This document shows positions 1 through 7,422 of a stretch of 10,346 nucleotides of DNA, piece after piece; within the stretch, counting starts at the first letter, position 1; each line of letters starts with the position of its first letter. Position numbers and translations under genes: made by a program. The stretch is from the NCBI GenBank assembly GCA_002332755.1, contig DDBO01000170.1:1-10346 (forward strand), read 5' to 3'. This stretch comes from Bacteroidales bacterium UBA2030. GTDB taxonomy: Bacteria > Bacteroidota > Bacteroidia > Bacteroidales > TTA-H9. The notes below the pieces were generated by a model, which was not told the origin of the DNA, did not search any database, and saw only the letters and a list, made by a program, of their open reading frames with translations.

Positions 1-11
1 GGAACGTGAAA

Positions 12-1286
12 CTAATTTACCAACCCCCTAAAGTCAGCTCCGGTAGGATTCTGGAATAATCTCAATTCAAAAAAGGGAATAACGGCAAAAACGTGGTCGA
101 ATATATCTGCTTGGATTTTCTCATATTGTGCCCATTCGGTAGTATTTGCAAAACAATAAATCTGTACAGGTAATCCTTTTTCCGTTGGAGCCAGGTGCCT
201 CACAATTAAGGTATGATCATTACTGATGAAAGGATTATTTTTAAGGTAATGAGAGAGGTAGGCACGAAAGACTCCGAGGTTGGTTTGTCGTCGACCGTTT
301 ACCAGCACCGTGTTGTCGTAGCCAAATTGCTGATTATAAGCTCTGATTTCTTCCTCAGTATAGCGTATATAATCTTGTAATACTGCGACTTGTTCAAATT
401 TTTGCAACATTTCGGGTGTGCAAAATTTCACACTGTTTACATCTATATTTATTGCACGTGTTATGCGTCGTACGCCCGCTTCTTCCATACCCCTCCAGTT
501 GCGAAACGAGTCGGAAACCAGAGAGTAGGCAGGTATAAAAGTGTAAGTTTTATCGAAATTCTCCACTTTCACTGTAGTAAGCGTTATTTCACGCACAGTA
601 CCGTCAGCATCGTGCTTGGGCATAGAAATCCAGTCACCGATGCGGATCATGTTGTTAGCTGTTAGCTGCATGCCTGCCACGAATCCTAAAATGCTATCTT
701 TGAAAACCAACAGAAGAATGGCTGAAATAGCCCCTAAACCACCCAGAAGAGCCAGTGGCTTTTTTCCTGAAAGAAGGGCGATGATAATAATGACTCCAAC
801 TGAATATGCTATTATTTTTACAACCTGAATAAAGCCTTTGATGGGCTTGTCTTTCGACACCGGCAGGGTGAGGTACAGGTCGTGACTGGCATTGAGGAAG
901 GCATCGATGGCCAGAAGAATAATAAAAGTGATGTAAATACTTGTGAGGGTTTGGAGGAAAACGATCAGTCCATGCATTTGGCTGATGACCATAGGAATCA
1001 TCAGCTGAACGAGATAGGCAGGAACAAGATAGCAAAGCCTGACAAAGAACTTTCTTTCGATCAGGAAATCGTCGAAAGGTGTTTTTGATTTACGCGCAAC
1101 TCGTCTTATGATGCGATAAACTATATTTTTAGTGATATAAAATACCAGGATGGCCAGCAAAAAAAGGCCAATAAGCCACATGTAATCAGTGATGGTTGTT
1201 GCCAGGAAATTGGAAAGCCCGGTACCAATTAACCAATGCTTTACCAACCGGCTCAGGTCTCGCAAATATTCAACAATTGACAACAT
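12..1286 (-). CDS. MscS-family mechanosensitive ion channel, YbdG-like
   Basis: Inner-membrane channel of the small-conductance mechanosensitive family, which opens under membrane tension to release solutes during hypo-osmotic shock. The 424-residue protein has hydrophobic segments at about 33-58, 80-102, 106-131 and 150-172. The pore helix and start of the beta domain lie at about 178-220 (Gly/Ala-rich helix, then F195-K-D, then NNMIRIGDWI at 211-220). The segment TTVKVENFDKT (237-247) and FRNWRGM (261-267) closely match the YbdG branch rather than short MscS, as does the length (E. coli YbdG is about 415 residues). A soluble C-terminal domain follows to residue 424. The gene is complete: stop at 12-14, ATG at 1284-1286. 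No partner gene is adjacent in the same transcript; the small lipoprotein gene upstream is 83 bp away. The family assignment is firm. Gating threshold and ion preference cannot be read from sequence. Confidence 0.95.
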   Translation of the reverse strand: MLSIVEYLRDLSRLVKHWLIGTGLSNFLATTITDYMWLIGLFLLAILVFYITKNIVYRIIRRVARKSKTPFDDFLIERKFFVRLCYLVPAYLVQLMIPMVISQMHGLIVFLQTLTSIYITFIILLAIDAFLNASHDLYLTLPVSKDKPIKGFIQVVKIIAYSVGVIIIIALLSGKKPLALLGGLGAISAILLLVFKDSILGFVAGMQLTANNMIRIGDWISMPKHDADGTVREITLTTVKVENFDKTYTFIPAYSLVSDSFRNWRGMEEAGVRRITRAINIDVNSVKFCTPEMLQKFEQVAVLQDYIRYTEEEIRAYNQQFGYDNTVLVNGRRQTNLGVFRAYLSHYLKNNPFISNDHTLIVRHLAPTEKGLPVQIYCFANTTEWAQYEKIQADIFDHVFAVIPFFELRLFQNPTGADFRGLVN

Positions 1287-1305
1287 TTAATTAGGATTTA
1301 TCTTG

Positions 1306-1313
1306 CAAAGTTA
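1306..1313 (-). promoter_or_regulatory. Putative -7 box for the mechanosensitive channel gene
   Basis: Read on the minus strand this is TAACTTTG, a full match to the Bacteroidota -7 consensus TAnnTTTG. It lies 19 bp upstream of the channel's ATG, so transcription would start about 13 bp before the start codon. I could not find a convincing TTG -33 element at the expected 19-21 bp spacing, so this rests on the -7 box and its position alone. Confidence 0.35.
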
Positions 1314-1369
1314 GCAACTGTGGTAATTTAAAACTTTCTCACCTGTTCGCCATGGTCAGCGAGGAGTTA

Positions 1370-1711
1370 CTAAAAAATAATTTTCCAGTTCCCTTTTTCT
1401 TTTACCATATTCATTTCTTCGGGTAGACCATTCCAAATGAAATAAACCCTGGCAGAGTCAGAATTGAAGTGTGAGATACTATCTATTTCCCAGGAAATAG
1501 GATGGGTTTTAAGACTATCTGGTGAAATGCCAATATTCTGGAAATCATATAGGACGGTTAATGAGCTTGATACCACATAGTCCCTGGCTTTTTCATAATC
1601 TCCTCTGCTTAGATGATGCAGGAAATTTTTAGCTATTCTTTCTTCCTCGCTGGCTGGACGGCAGGCCATAAAAAGAAGCAGGATAAATGAAAACCATTTT
1701 GAAATTTTCAT
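1370..1711 (-). CDS. Small predicted lipoprotein, DUF4878-like
   Basis: A 113-residue protein with a short basic N-terminus, a hydrophobic stretch (W6-M15) and a cysteine at 17 in the context LFMAC, consistent with a signal peptidase II lipobox. After export it would sit on the inner or outer membrane facing the periplasm, or on the surface. The mature part starts with an acidic helix (EERIAKNFL), followed by RGDYEKARDYV, and ends with a beta strand closing on GNWKIIF. This pattern resembles the DUF4878/NTF2-like fold of small Bacteroidota lipoproteins, in which a helix with GDYEKA precedes a beta sheet ending in W-K-I. I chose the ATG at 1709-1711. The in-frame ATGs at 1738 and 1717 would put extra non-signal residues before the basic region, and 1738 lies upstream of the likely transcription start. 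No catalytic residues are visible and the function is unknown. The family call is by resemblance only. Confidence 0.7.
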   Translation of the reverse strand: MKISKWFSFILLLFMACRPASEEERIAKNFLHHLSRGDYEKARDYVVSSSLTVLYDFQNIGISPDSLKTHPISWEIDSISHFNSDSARVYFIWNGLPEEMNMVKEKGNWKIIF

Positions 1712-1739
1712 GAGCATAAAACTTTCAATGAAATGCAAT

Positions 1740-1747
1740 CAAAGATA
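1740..1747 (-). promoter_or_regulatory. Putative -7 box for the small lipoprotein gene
   Basis: On the minus strand this reads TATCTTTG, a match to TAnnTTTG. The start site would fall near 1733, which is compatible with the ATG at 1711 or 1717 but would exclude the ATG at 1738. No clear -33 TTG is present at normal spacing. Confidence 0.3.
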
Positions 1748-1780
1748 GGGGAAAAAAATATCTGAGGACGTAAAAAATAA

Positions 1781-1794
1781 TGCAAACGATTGCA
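1781..1794. promoter_or_regulatory. Near-palindrome resembling a LacI-family operator
   Basis: TGCAAACGATTGCA has perfect 5-bp arms (TGCAA/TTGCA) around a central CG, with one mismatched pair next to the centre. This is the usual geometry of LacI/CcpA-family operators. It overlaps the putative -33 TTG of serC (1790-1792), where a bound repressor would block RNA polymerase. No regulator gene is in the window, and a 14-bp imperfect palindrome can occur by chance. Confidence 0.3.
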
Positions 1795-1821
1795 AATATT
1801 CGGGATAAAAAGCTATTTTTG
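1790..1821 (+). promoter_or_regulatory. Putative serC promoter (Bacteroidota -33/-7 type)
   Basis: TTG at 1790-1792 and TATTTTTG at 1814-1821 are separated by 21 bp. Both elements match the Bacteroidota primary sigma factor consensus (TTG, about 19-21 bp, TAnnTTTG). Transcription would start near 1828, giving a leader of about 47 nt before the serC ATG. Confidence 0.55.
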
Positions 1822-1874
1822 CGCAAACCGCCGAAAATTCACGGTTTTTTGTAATAAACCCAAAATCAGCTATT

Positions 1875-2945
1875 ATGAAGAAACATAATTTTAATGCCGG
1901 GCCTTCCATTTTGCCACGCATTGCTATTGAAAACACAGCCAAAGCCATTCTCGATCTCAACGGAACCGGGCTTAGTGTGCTTGAGATTTCTCATCGAAGT
2001 AAAGATTTTGAAGCCATTATCAACGAAGCTGTTGCTCTTTTCAAGGAATTACTCAATATCCCCGAAGGATATCATGTCCTTTTTCTGGGAGGTGGTGCCT
2101 CTTTGCAATTTTGCATGGTTCCTTACAACCTTTTGAATAAAAAGGCTGCTTACCTCGAAACCGGTGTTTGGGCCAAGAAGGCTCTGAAAGAAGCCAAACT
2201 GTTTGGTGAAGTTGTAACAGTGGCTTCTTCAGCCGACAAGAACTTTTCTTACATTCCCAAGGGTTTCACTATCCCGGCAGATGTTGATTATTTCCACATC
2301 ACTACCAACAATACCATTTATGGTACTGAAATTCGCGAAGACCTGGATAGCCCTGTACCTCTGGTTGCCGATATGTCGTCGGATATTTTGAGCAGGCCTG
2401 TAGATGTATCCAAATATGCCCTGATTTATGGAGGTGCGCAGAAAAACTTAGGTCCTGCCGGCGTTACTTTTGTAATCGTGCGTGAAGATATTTTGGGTAA
2501 AGTGGACAGGCCTATTCCCACTATGCTCGACTATCGCACCCACGTTAAAGAAAATTCACTTTTCAATACTCCCCCGGTTTTGCCCATTTATACTGTAATG
2601 GAAACCCTTCGCTGGATCAAGAGTCTGGGTGGAGTAGCTGAAATAGAAAAAATGAATAAGGAAAAAGCTCAGCTTCTCTACAACGCTATTGATAACAGCA
2701 AGATGTTTGTCGGAACAGCCGAAAAAGACAGCCGTTCGCTGATGAATATTTGCTTTGTTATGAAACCCGAATATGCCGACAAAGAAGAAGCCTTCCTTGA
2801 ATTCGCTAAGAAGCGCGGAATGGTAGGGATAAAAGGACACCGTTCGGTTGGTGGATTCAGGGCTTCTACCTATAATGCTTTACCCCTCGAAAGTGTGCAG
2901 GCCCTCGTGGAATGCATGCATGACTTCGAAAAAGAAAATGCCTGA
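1875..2945 (+). CDS. serC: Phosphoserine aminotransferase
   Basis: PLP-dependent class V aminotransferase that converts 3-phosphohydroxypyruvate and glutamate to 3-phosphoserine in serine biosynthesis. In many bacteria it also acts in the pyridoxal-phosphate branch on 4-phosphohydroxythreonine. The 356-residue protein has the family's usual length and start (HNFNAGPS at 4-11). Visible landmarks are GGGAS (72-76, phosphate/cofactor loop), DMSSD (166-170), the cofactor-binding lysine K190 in GGAQKNLGPAG, and GHRSVGGFRAS near 321-331, which contributes substrate-binding arginines. The ATG at 1875 is the only start that preserves the conserved N-terminus. A promoter lies upstream and a strong terminator directly downstream, so serC is probably monocistronic. 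The next gene is not serA, which must be elsewhere in this genome. A possible operator overlaps the promoter. Confidence 0.98.
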   Translation: MKKHNFNAGPSILPRIAIENTAKAILDLNGTGLSVLEISHRSKDFEAIINEAVALFKELLNIPEGYHVLFLGGGASLQFCMVPYNLLNKKAAYLETGVWAKKALKEAKLFGEVVTVASSADKNFSYIPKGFTIPADVDYFHITTNNTIYGTEIREDLDSPVPLVADMSSDILSRPVDVSKYALIYGGAQKNLGPAGVTFVIVREDILGKVDRPIPTMLDYRTHVKENSLFNTPPVLPIYTVMETLRWIKSLGGVAEIEKMNKEKAQLLYNAIDNSKMFVGTAEKDSRSLMNICFVMKPEYADKEEAFLEFAKKRGMVGIKGHRSVGGFRASTYNALPLESVQALVECMHDFEKENA

Positions 2946-2980
2946 AATCGAAACCATCACTCATCCAAAATCCAAAACCG

Positions 2981-3017
2981 ACCGTCTCCGTTTGAATGGA
3001 GGCGGTTTTTTGTTTTT
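2981..3017 (+). terminator. Rho-independent terminator of serC
   Basis: ACCGTCTCC (2981-2989) pairs with GGAGGCGGT (2998-3006) to form a 9-bp GC-rich stem with one G-U pair and an 8-nt loop. A U-rich tail (TTTTTTGTTTTT) follows immediately. It begins 36 bp after the serC stop and separates serC from the MEMO-AMMECR1 gene. Confidence 0.88.
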
Positions 3018-3019
3018 CT

Positions 3020-3051
3020 TTTGCAGAAGGCTGGTTTTTGAAGTAAATTAG
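3020..3051 (+). promoter_or_regulatory. Weak candidate promoter for the MEMO-AMMECR1 gene
   Basis: TTTG at 3020-3023 and TAAATTAG at 3044-3051 (one mismatch to TAnnTTTG) are 20 bp apart. The start site would be near 3057, about 14 bp before the ATG. A second near-match (AAAATTTG, 3058-3065) would give an almost leaderless mRNA. The preceding terminator implies that some promoter must lie in this short gap, but which one is used is unclear. Confidence 0.3.
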
Positions 3052-3070
3052 CAGAGCAAAATTTGGGAAT

Positions 3071-4585
3071 ATGCGGCCGAAGTCCTCCTTTCTTCTCTTT
3101 TTTATGTCGTTGTTTTTCTATTCCTCCTGTCAATCACAAAATACTGATAAAACCATGCAGACCATTGACCGTAAACCTGCCGTTGCAGGCCAATTTTACT
3201 CCAGTGATCCCATCAAGTTGAAAAATGACCTTGAAAAGCTTTTTGCTCAGGCTAAAAAGGGACCCACGCCTCATCTGGCAGGCATTATCGTGCCCCATGC
3301 CGGATATGTCTTTTCAGGTAAAGTAGCTGCTTCAGGTTTTAACCAGATTGACCCTGAGGCTGAATTTGACAATATTTTTATCATTGGGCCCAGTCATAGG
3401 GCAGGTTTCGAAGGTGCCAGTGTTTACGATAGAGGAGCTTATTTGACCCCTCTTGGACGCGCTGAAGTTAATATTAACCTCGTATCCGAACTTATAAAAA
3501 ATTACCCTTATTTCGCCTACCGGCCTGAGGCCGATACCTGGGAGCATGATATAGAGGTGCAAATACCCTTTTTACAATATCATCTCAAAAAGCCTTTCCG
3601 CATTGTACCTATTCTTATCGGTACTGAGCATCCCGAAATGCTTAAAAAGATTGCCCTGGCCCTGAAACCCTGGTTCAACGAACGCAACCTTTTTGTCATC
3701 TCTACAGATTTTTCGCATTATCCTTCTTTTGAGGATGCCATCAATGTAGACATGGCCACAGCTAAGGCCATTGCAGCTAATCATCCGGATACCCTTATGG
3801 AAACGCTTCGTCGCAATAAGGCTAAGCATATTTCGGGACTATCTACCAGCTTGTGTGGTGCTTCAGCTGTTTTGACTCTTCTTTACATTACCTCCGAGAA
3901 TAAGGATATTCTCATCAAAGATATCGAATACCAAAATTCAGGGCATAGCCCCTATGGTGATCAGGACAGAGTAGTTGGTTATCATGCGATGACCGTTGTA
4001 AGGCAAGCCAATAATGATGGTTTTTTTCACCTGAATGAACATGAAAAAAGAACTTTGTTGGGCATAGCTCGCAACACTATCATGCAACAACTCAAAACTG
4101 GTACACGGGCTCCTTTCCCATACGACCAAATTACATCCACCCTTAAGCAACCTTGTGGTGCCTTTGTTACTTTACATAAAAATGGAGAACTCAGGGGCTG
4201 TATAGGGCATTTCGGTGCAGATAAGCCCCTATACGAGGTAGTGGCCGATATGGCCATTGCAGCGGCTTTCAATGATACACGTTTCAGTCCGGTAAAAGAA
4301 AATGAAATGAAAGACATTGATATTGAAATCAGTGTGCTAACCCCAATGCGGAAAATTCAGTCCATTCAAGAAATTCAGCTGGGGAAACATGGAATTTATA
4401 TTAAAAAAGGATGGCAGGGGGGAACCTTCCTTCCACAAGTAGCGACCGAAACGGGCTGGAGCCTTGAAGAATTTCTCGGCCACTGTAGCCGCGATAAAGC
4501 CGGTTTGGGCTGGGATGGATGGAAAAATGCGGATATTTATGTTTACGAAGCCTTGGTTTTTGGCGAAAAAGACTTTACTCGCTAA
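3071..4585 (+). CDS. MEMO-AMMECR1 fusion (AmmeMemoRadiSam proteins B+A) with lipoprotein signal
   Basis: The 504-residue protein joins two conserved domains of the AmmeMemoRadiSam set, whose biochemical role is unresolved. Residues about 35-312 are MEMO-like. H76 (PHAGY), H109 (GPSHR) and C262 (LCGAS) correspond to the metal ligands His49, His81 and Cys244 of human MEMO1, and STDFSHY (211-217) is also conserved. This is the LigB-dioxygenase-like fold, with the metal site intact. Residues about 320-504 are AMMECR1-like, with LRGCIG (374-379), FNDTRFSPV (400-408) and FLPQVA (453-458). The N-terminus is basic (R2, K4), then hydrophobic, then YSSC at 17-20 followed by QSQ, a good lipobox. The mature protein would therefore be a periplasmic or outer-membrane lipoprotein. 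An internal ATG at 3155 (M29) would instead give a cytoplasmic 476-residue form starting just before the MEMO domain. No radical SAM partner is in the window. Family calls are firm; location and function are inference. Confidence 0.93.
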   Translation: MRPKSSFLLFFMSLFFYSSCQSQNTDKTMQTIDRKPAVAGQFYSSDPIKLKNDLEKLFAQAKKGPTPHLAGIIVPHAGYVFSGKVAASGFNQIDPEAEFDNIFIIGPSHRAGFEGASVYDRGAYLTPLGRAEVNINLVSELIKNYPYFAYRPEADTWEHDIEVQIPFLQYHLKKPFRIVPILIGTEHPEMLKKIALALKPWFNERNLFVISTDFSHYPSFEDAINVDMATAKAIAANHPDTLMETLRRNKAKHISGLSTSLCGASAVLTLLYITSENKDILIKDIEYQNSGHSPYGDQDRVVGYHAMTVVRQANNDGFFHLNEHEKRTLLGIARNTIMQQLKTGTRAPFPYDQITSTLKQPCGAFVTLHKNGELRGCIGHFGADKPLYEVVADMAIAAAFNDTRFSPVKENEMKDIDIEISVLTPMRKIQSIQEIQLGKHGIYIKKGWQGGTFLPQVATETGWSLEEFLGHCSRDKAGLGWDGWKNADIYVYEALVFGEKDFTR

Positions 4586-4606
4586 ATTATTGATTATTAG
4601 TTCGGA

Positions 4607-7402
4607 TTAGTCTAATCTTCCACATATCAGGCGATAAGGACAAAAGTGGCAGACTTTCTTTTGAGTGGTTTGAATAAACGTATGGTCCGGATTCAAAAGT
4701 TCGGTGACTGTTTCTTTTAAGATATTCTCGGCAAATGCAACAAAATCTCCTGTTACCTCAAAGGAAGCCGATTCTACAGTATAGCTCGAGGCTTTCAAAG
4801 GAATAATGCCCACTTCAACATCCTGCGAACCTTGCTCTGACGAAAAATAGAGCCACTTGTAAACCATTAATTGGAATAGCTTTTCCCAATCGGGTTTATT
4901 CGGAAAAGTATGCATGTTTTTATCCTGGAGACGAAGGTTAGCTGGTTCTACTCTACCGGTTTTATAATCCAGGATTCGGAGTGTGCCATTATAAATCTCG
5001 AGTCGGTCAAAAATACCTTGTATGAATACAGTTTTAGAGGGATGAAGTTCTTTAGATAAGTCGAGAGTATGCGTATATTTTTTTTCAAGGGCAATAATTT
5101 CAATGGATGCCTGAGATTCTTCCAGCGATTTTTTTTCGGCCTCCAGAAACCTGCGAACGAATTTTTCAGCCGCATTTCTAATGAGCCGCAAGTGTCCTGC
5201 ATGAATATCAGCCCCTGGTACGGTTTCTTGAAAAGCTCTGTCGATAAGGTCATTTATTTTGCTAAAATCGTAAATGTCAGGTTTTAAAATTACTGGAGGA
5301 TTTTCGTAAAAATTGTTGAGGGTACCATGTACTACCTTTCCAAATATTAAAGGTGCAGATTCCAAGGGGTCGGTCTGCCGGTTGCGCAAACCAAGTATGT
5401 AATCGAGATAAAATTTATACTGACACTGAATGAAAGTCCACAGGGCTGAGGCGGAGAAACCTTTTTGGCTGAGGCTATCCAGACTCTTTATCACCTCTTC
5501 AGTCTTCCGAAATTCTTTGGATTCTTCCTTATCGATAATCAAAGGCAGTGAAGGGTAATTTATTCTAAACAAGGTATTGGCATTTTTTGCCTGAAACTCA
5601 TGTTTTATTTGTTGCAGGAATCTGGACATTTCGCCTGTTTTTCCTAAGTCGCCGGCCTGATTATTGTAGAAAATTACAGCTTCGTTGCAGCGTTGTAACA
5701 ATCGGTAAAAATGATACGCTGTTATGGCGTTTTTATGGGTGAATACGGGTAAACCAAAACTTTTTTCTAACCTCACATCGAAAGGGATAAAAGTAGGAGT
5801 TCGACCTGAGCCCGGTAAAATGTCATCGCTGGCAGAGAGCAAAATAACTGTTTCGAAATCGAGAGCACGTGTTTCGAGCATGCCCATTATCTGAAGGCCT
5901 TCGAGGGGTTCGCCGCTGAATGGAATTTTTGTGTTTGCTATCAATCGCTGTAAAAGCTTACCCAGTGTTTTTAATTGTAGAGTGTCGAGCAAGGTTCCAA
6001 GTTGGCGCTCAACCCCATCACAAAGCAAGGCAAGACTGAACAGAAATTCCTCCTGAATAGTGTTGTTTAAAAAATCCTTTTGCCAGGTAATCAAGGCCTG
6101 AAGCATTTTAAGGGTTTGTCTTGGAGTATATCCCATGTGGTCGTCAGGAGCCCTGAGCCAATCCTTTATACTGCTGTCTTTCAATAATTTTTGATCAAGG
6201 TCATGAAAATTCATCCACACGAAACCCATTGACGTCCATTCTGTTAACTGGATTTCCGGATAGAATTTTTCATGGGCCAATTTGCTGCGAATCCATGGAT
6301 GCATCAGCAATTCTGCAAGGCCAGATAAATGAATTCCTTGAGGCCTCGCTTCCTGTGTATAACTCAAAAAGGATTGAACGAGCTGCCCGGCTGGCGTGTA
6401 CGACAGAGGGAGTCCCATAGTGATGTTAATGCTCCCGACTTTGCCTGGTAATGCTTGCATGAGAGGAATAAGTAAACTTTCATCGGCAAGCACTATTGCT
6501 GTTTTCTCAAGCCATGCAGTGCCTTCTCGTTCGATGCACTCGCAAAGATATTGATGGAGAAAGCGAACCTGAGAAACATTTCCAGGTACTCCTGTTATGT
6601 TTATATTTCTTTGATTATCAATTAAATAATTACCGATGTATTTATCTTTTTCGAGGTTAATACGTTGTCTAAGAAAAAGCCCGGCCTCCTGCAACTTATC
6701 ATTTAAATAATATTGATCAGCATCATAGCGTAATATGGCTTTTCCATTATTTTCAAAATAAGAAATGATTCGCTCCTCAGCCGGGGTCAATGCATTAAGT
6801 CCGGCAAAGATGATTTTTTCGTATTTTCTATCAAGATGAGCAGATGGGATATTTTGTGCCAGCCATCGTGCTGCACCTCCGGGCGAGGCCAATCCCGCTG
6901 CTTGCATTTCATGGCTCCAGATTGTGTAAAGTTCTTCCAGCGATTTATAAAACTCCAGGTAAAGGCGTTGAAAATTACTTAAAACCTCACCTTCGTTGCG
7001 TCCCCAAATCTCATACTTTCTGATGTTTTCGAGATATTTAAACAAAGTGGAGGGATGAATGAGATAAGCATCCACTTCATTGAAATCATTAATTACCACT
7101 TGGCCCCAGTCAATCATTTCATCGAAGGACCTTCCTGAAAGCCCTGTTACCTTTTGTACAGCTTTCCAAAGGATGGTTAAATCTTCATAAGGTTCAGGCT
7201 TTTCGAAAGGGGTGTGGGCATATATAAAATCTTCAAACGAATAGATAGGAGGTAATATGACCGGGCGTTGAATGCGTTTTTCGAATTCTTTTTTTAGGAA
7301 TAGACTTGCTCTGCGGCTGGGTAGCACAATACAATACCTGTGAAAATTACTACCTGCGAGTGTTAAAACTTCATCTGCAAGTAGGGAAAGAAAGGAATTC
7401 AT
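4607..7402 (-). CDS. AddB-like PD-(D/E)XK nuclease with Fe-S cluster motif
   Basis: A 931-residue relative of AddB, the nuclease subunit that pairs with the AddA helicase-nuclease in end resection for recombinational repair. The N-terminus (IVLPSRRASLFLKKEF, 25-40) sits where a UvrD helicase has its Walker A loop but lacks GKT/S, as expected for an inactivated helicase core. A helicase-like segment recurs at about 506-545 (MGMLETRALDFETVILLSAS). The C-terminal nuclease domain (about 648-931) shows H692, D799 (GIFDR), D812-Y-K814 (LDYKTG) and the Q844-LMVY motif, so the active site looks intact. C660, C918, C921 and C927 fit the four-cysteine Fe-S arrangement of AddB (one early Cys, then CxxC-x5-C). 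The ATG at 7402 lies 20 bp after the murU stop, so it is probably co-transcribed as the last gene. It converges on the MEMO-AMMECR1 gene with a 21-bp gap and no clear terminator. AddA is not in the window. Confidence 0.9.
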   Translation of the reverse strand: MNSFLSLLADEVLTLAGSNFHRYCIVLPSRRASLFLKKEFEKRIQRPVILPPIYSFEDFIYAHTPFEKPEPYEDLTILWKAVQKVTGLSGRSFDEMIDWGQVVINDFNEVDAYLIHPSTLFKYLENIRKYEIWGRNEGEVLSNFQRLYLEFYKSLEELYTIWSHEMQAAGLASPGGAARWLAQNIPSAHLDRKYEKIIFAGLNALTPAEERIISYFENNGKAILRYDADQYYLNDKLQEAGLFLRQRINLEKDKYIGNYLIDNQRNINITGVPGNVSQVRFLHQYLCECIEREGTAWLEKTAIVLADESLLIPLMQALPGKVGSINITMGLPLSYTPAGQLVQSFLSYTQEARPQGIHLSGLAELLMHPWIRSKLAHEKFYPEIQLTEWTSMGFVWMNFHDLDQKLLKDSSIKDWLRAPDDHMGYTPRQTLKMLQALITWQKDFLNNTIQEEFLFSLALLCDGVERQLGTLLDTLQLKTLGKLLQRLIANTKIPFSGEPLEGLQIMGMLETRALDFETVILLSASDDILPGSGRTPTFIPFDVRLEKSFGLPVFTHKNAITAYHFYRLLQRCNEAVIFYNNQAGDLGKTGEMSRFLQQIKHEFQAKNANTLFRINYPSLPLIIDKEESKEFRKTEEVIKSLDSLSQKGFSASALWTFIQCQYKFYLDYILGLRNRQTDPLESAPLIFGKVVHGTLNNFYENPPVILKPDIYDFSKINDLIDRAFQETVPGADIHAGHLRLIRNAAEKFVRRFLEAEKKSLEESQASIEIIALEKKYTHTLDLSKELHPSKTVFIQGIFDRLEIYNGTLRILDYKTGRVEPANLRLQDKNMHTFPNKPDWEKLFQLMVYKWLYFSSEQGSQDVEVGIIPLKASSYTVESASFEVTGDFVAFAENILKETVTELLNPDHTFIQTTQKKVCHFCPYRLICGRLD

Positions 7403-7422
7403 AGATCGTAAATTAGCTCAGG

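Noticed and set aside
694..1035. Open frame of 113 codons on the minus strand.
   Set aside because: It lies wholly inside the mechanosensitive channel gene in another frame of the same strand, and its product has no recognisable family pattern. It is a shadow frame.
1712..1738. Upstream ATG (1738) for the small lipoprotein.
   Set aside because: It would add nine residues before the basic signal-peptide start and lies upstream of the likely transcription start near 1733.
2556..2840. Antisense frame of 94 codons within serC.
   Set aside because: serC is unambiguous here. The antisense frame is a by-product of its codon use and has no promoter or motif.
4605..4617. Perfect inverted repeat GATTAG-T-CTAATC at the end of the AddB-like gene.
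   Set aside because: It is AT-rich with a 1-nt centre and no T-run, so it is not a plausible terminator. It overlaps the stop codon and could arise by chance.
4607..7402. Possible anti-phage nuclease, given the PD-(D/E)XK domain.
   Set aside because: The full-length architecture (dead helicase core, nuclease, four-Cys Fe-S pattern) matches AddB-type repair proteins. There are no other defence genes or mobile-element signs nearby.
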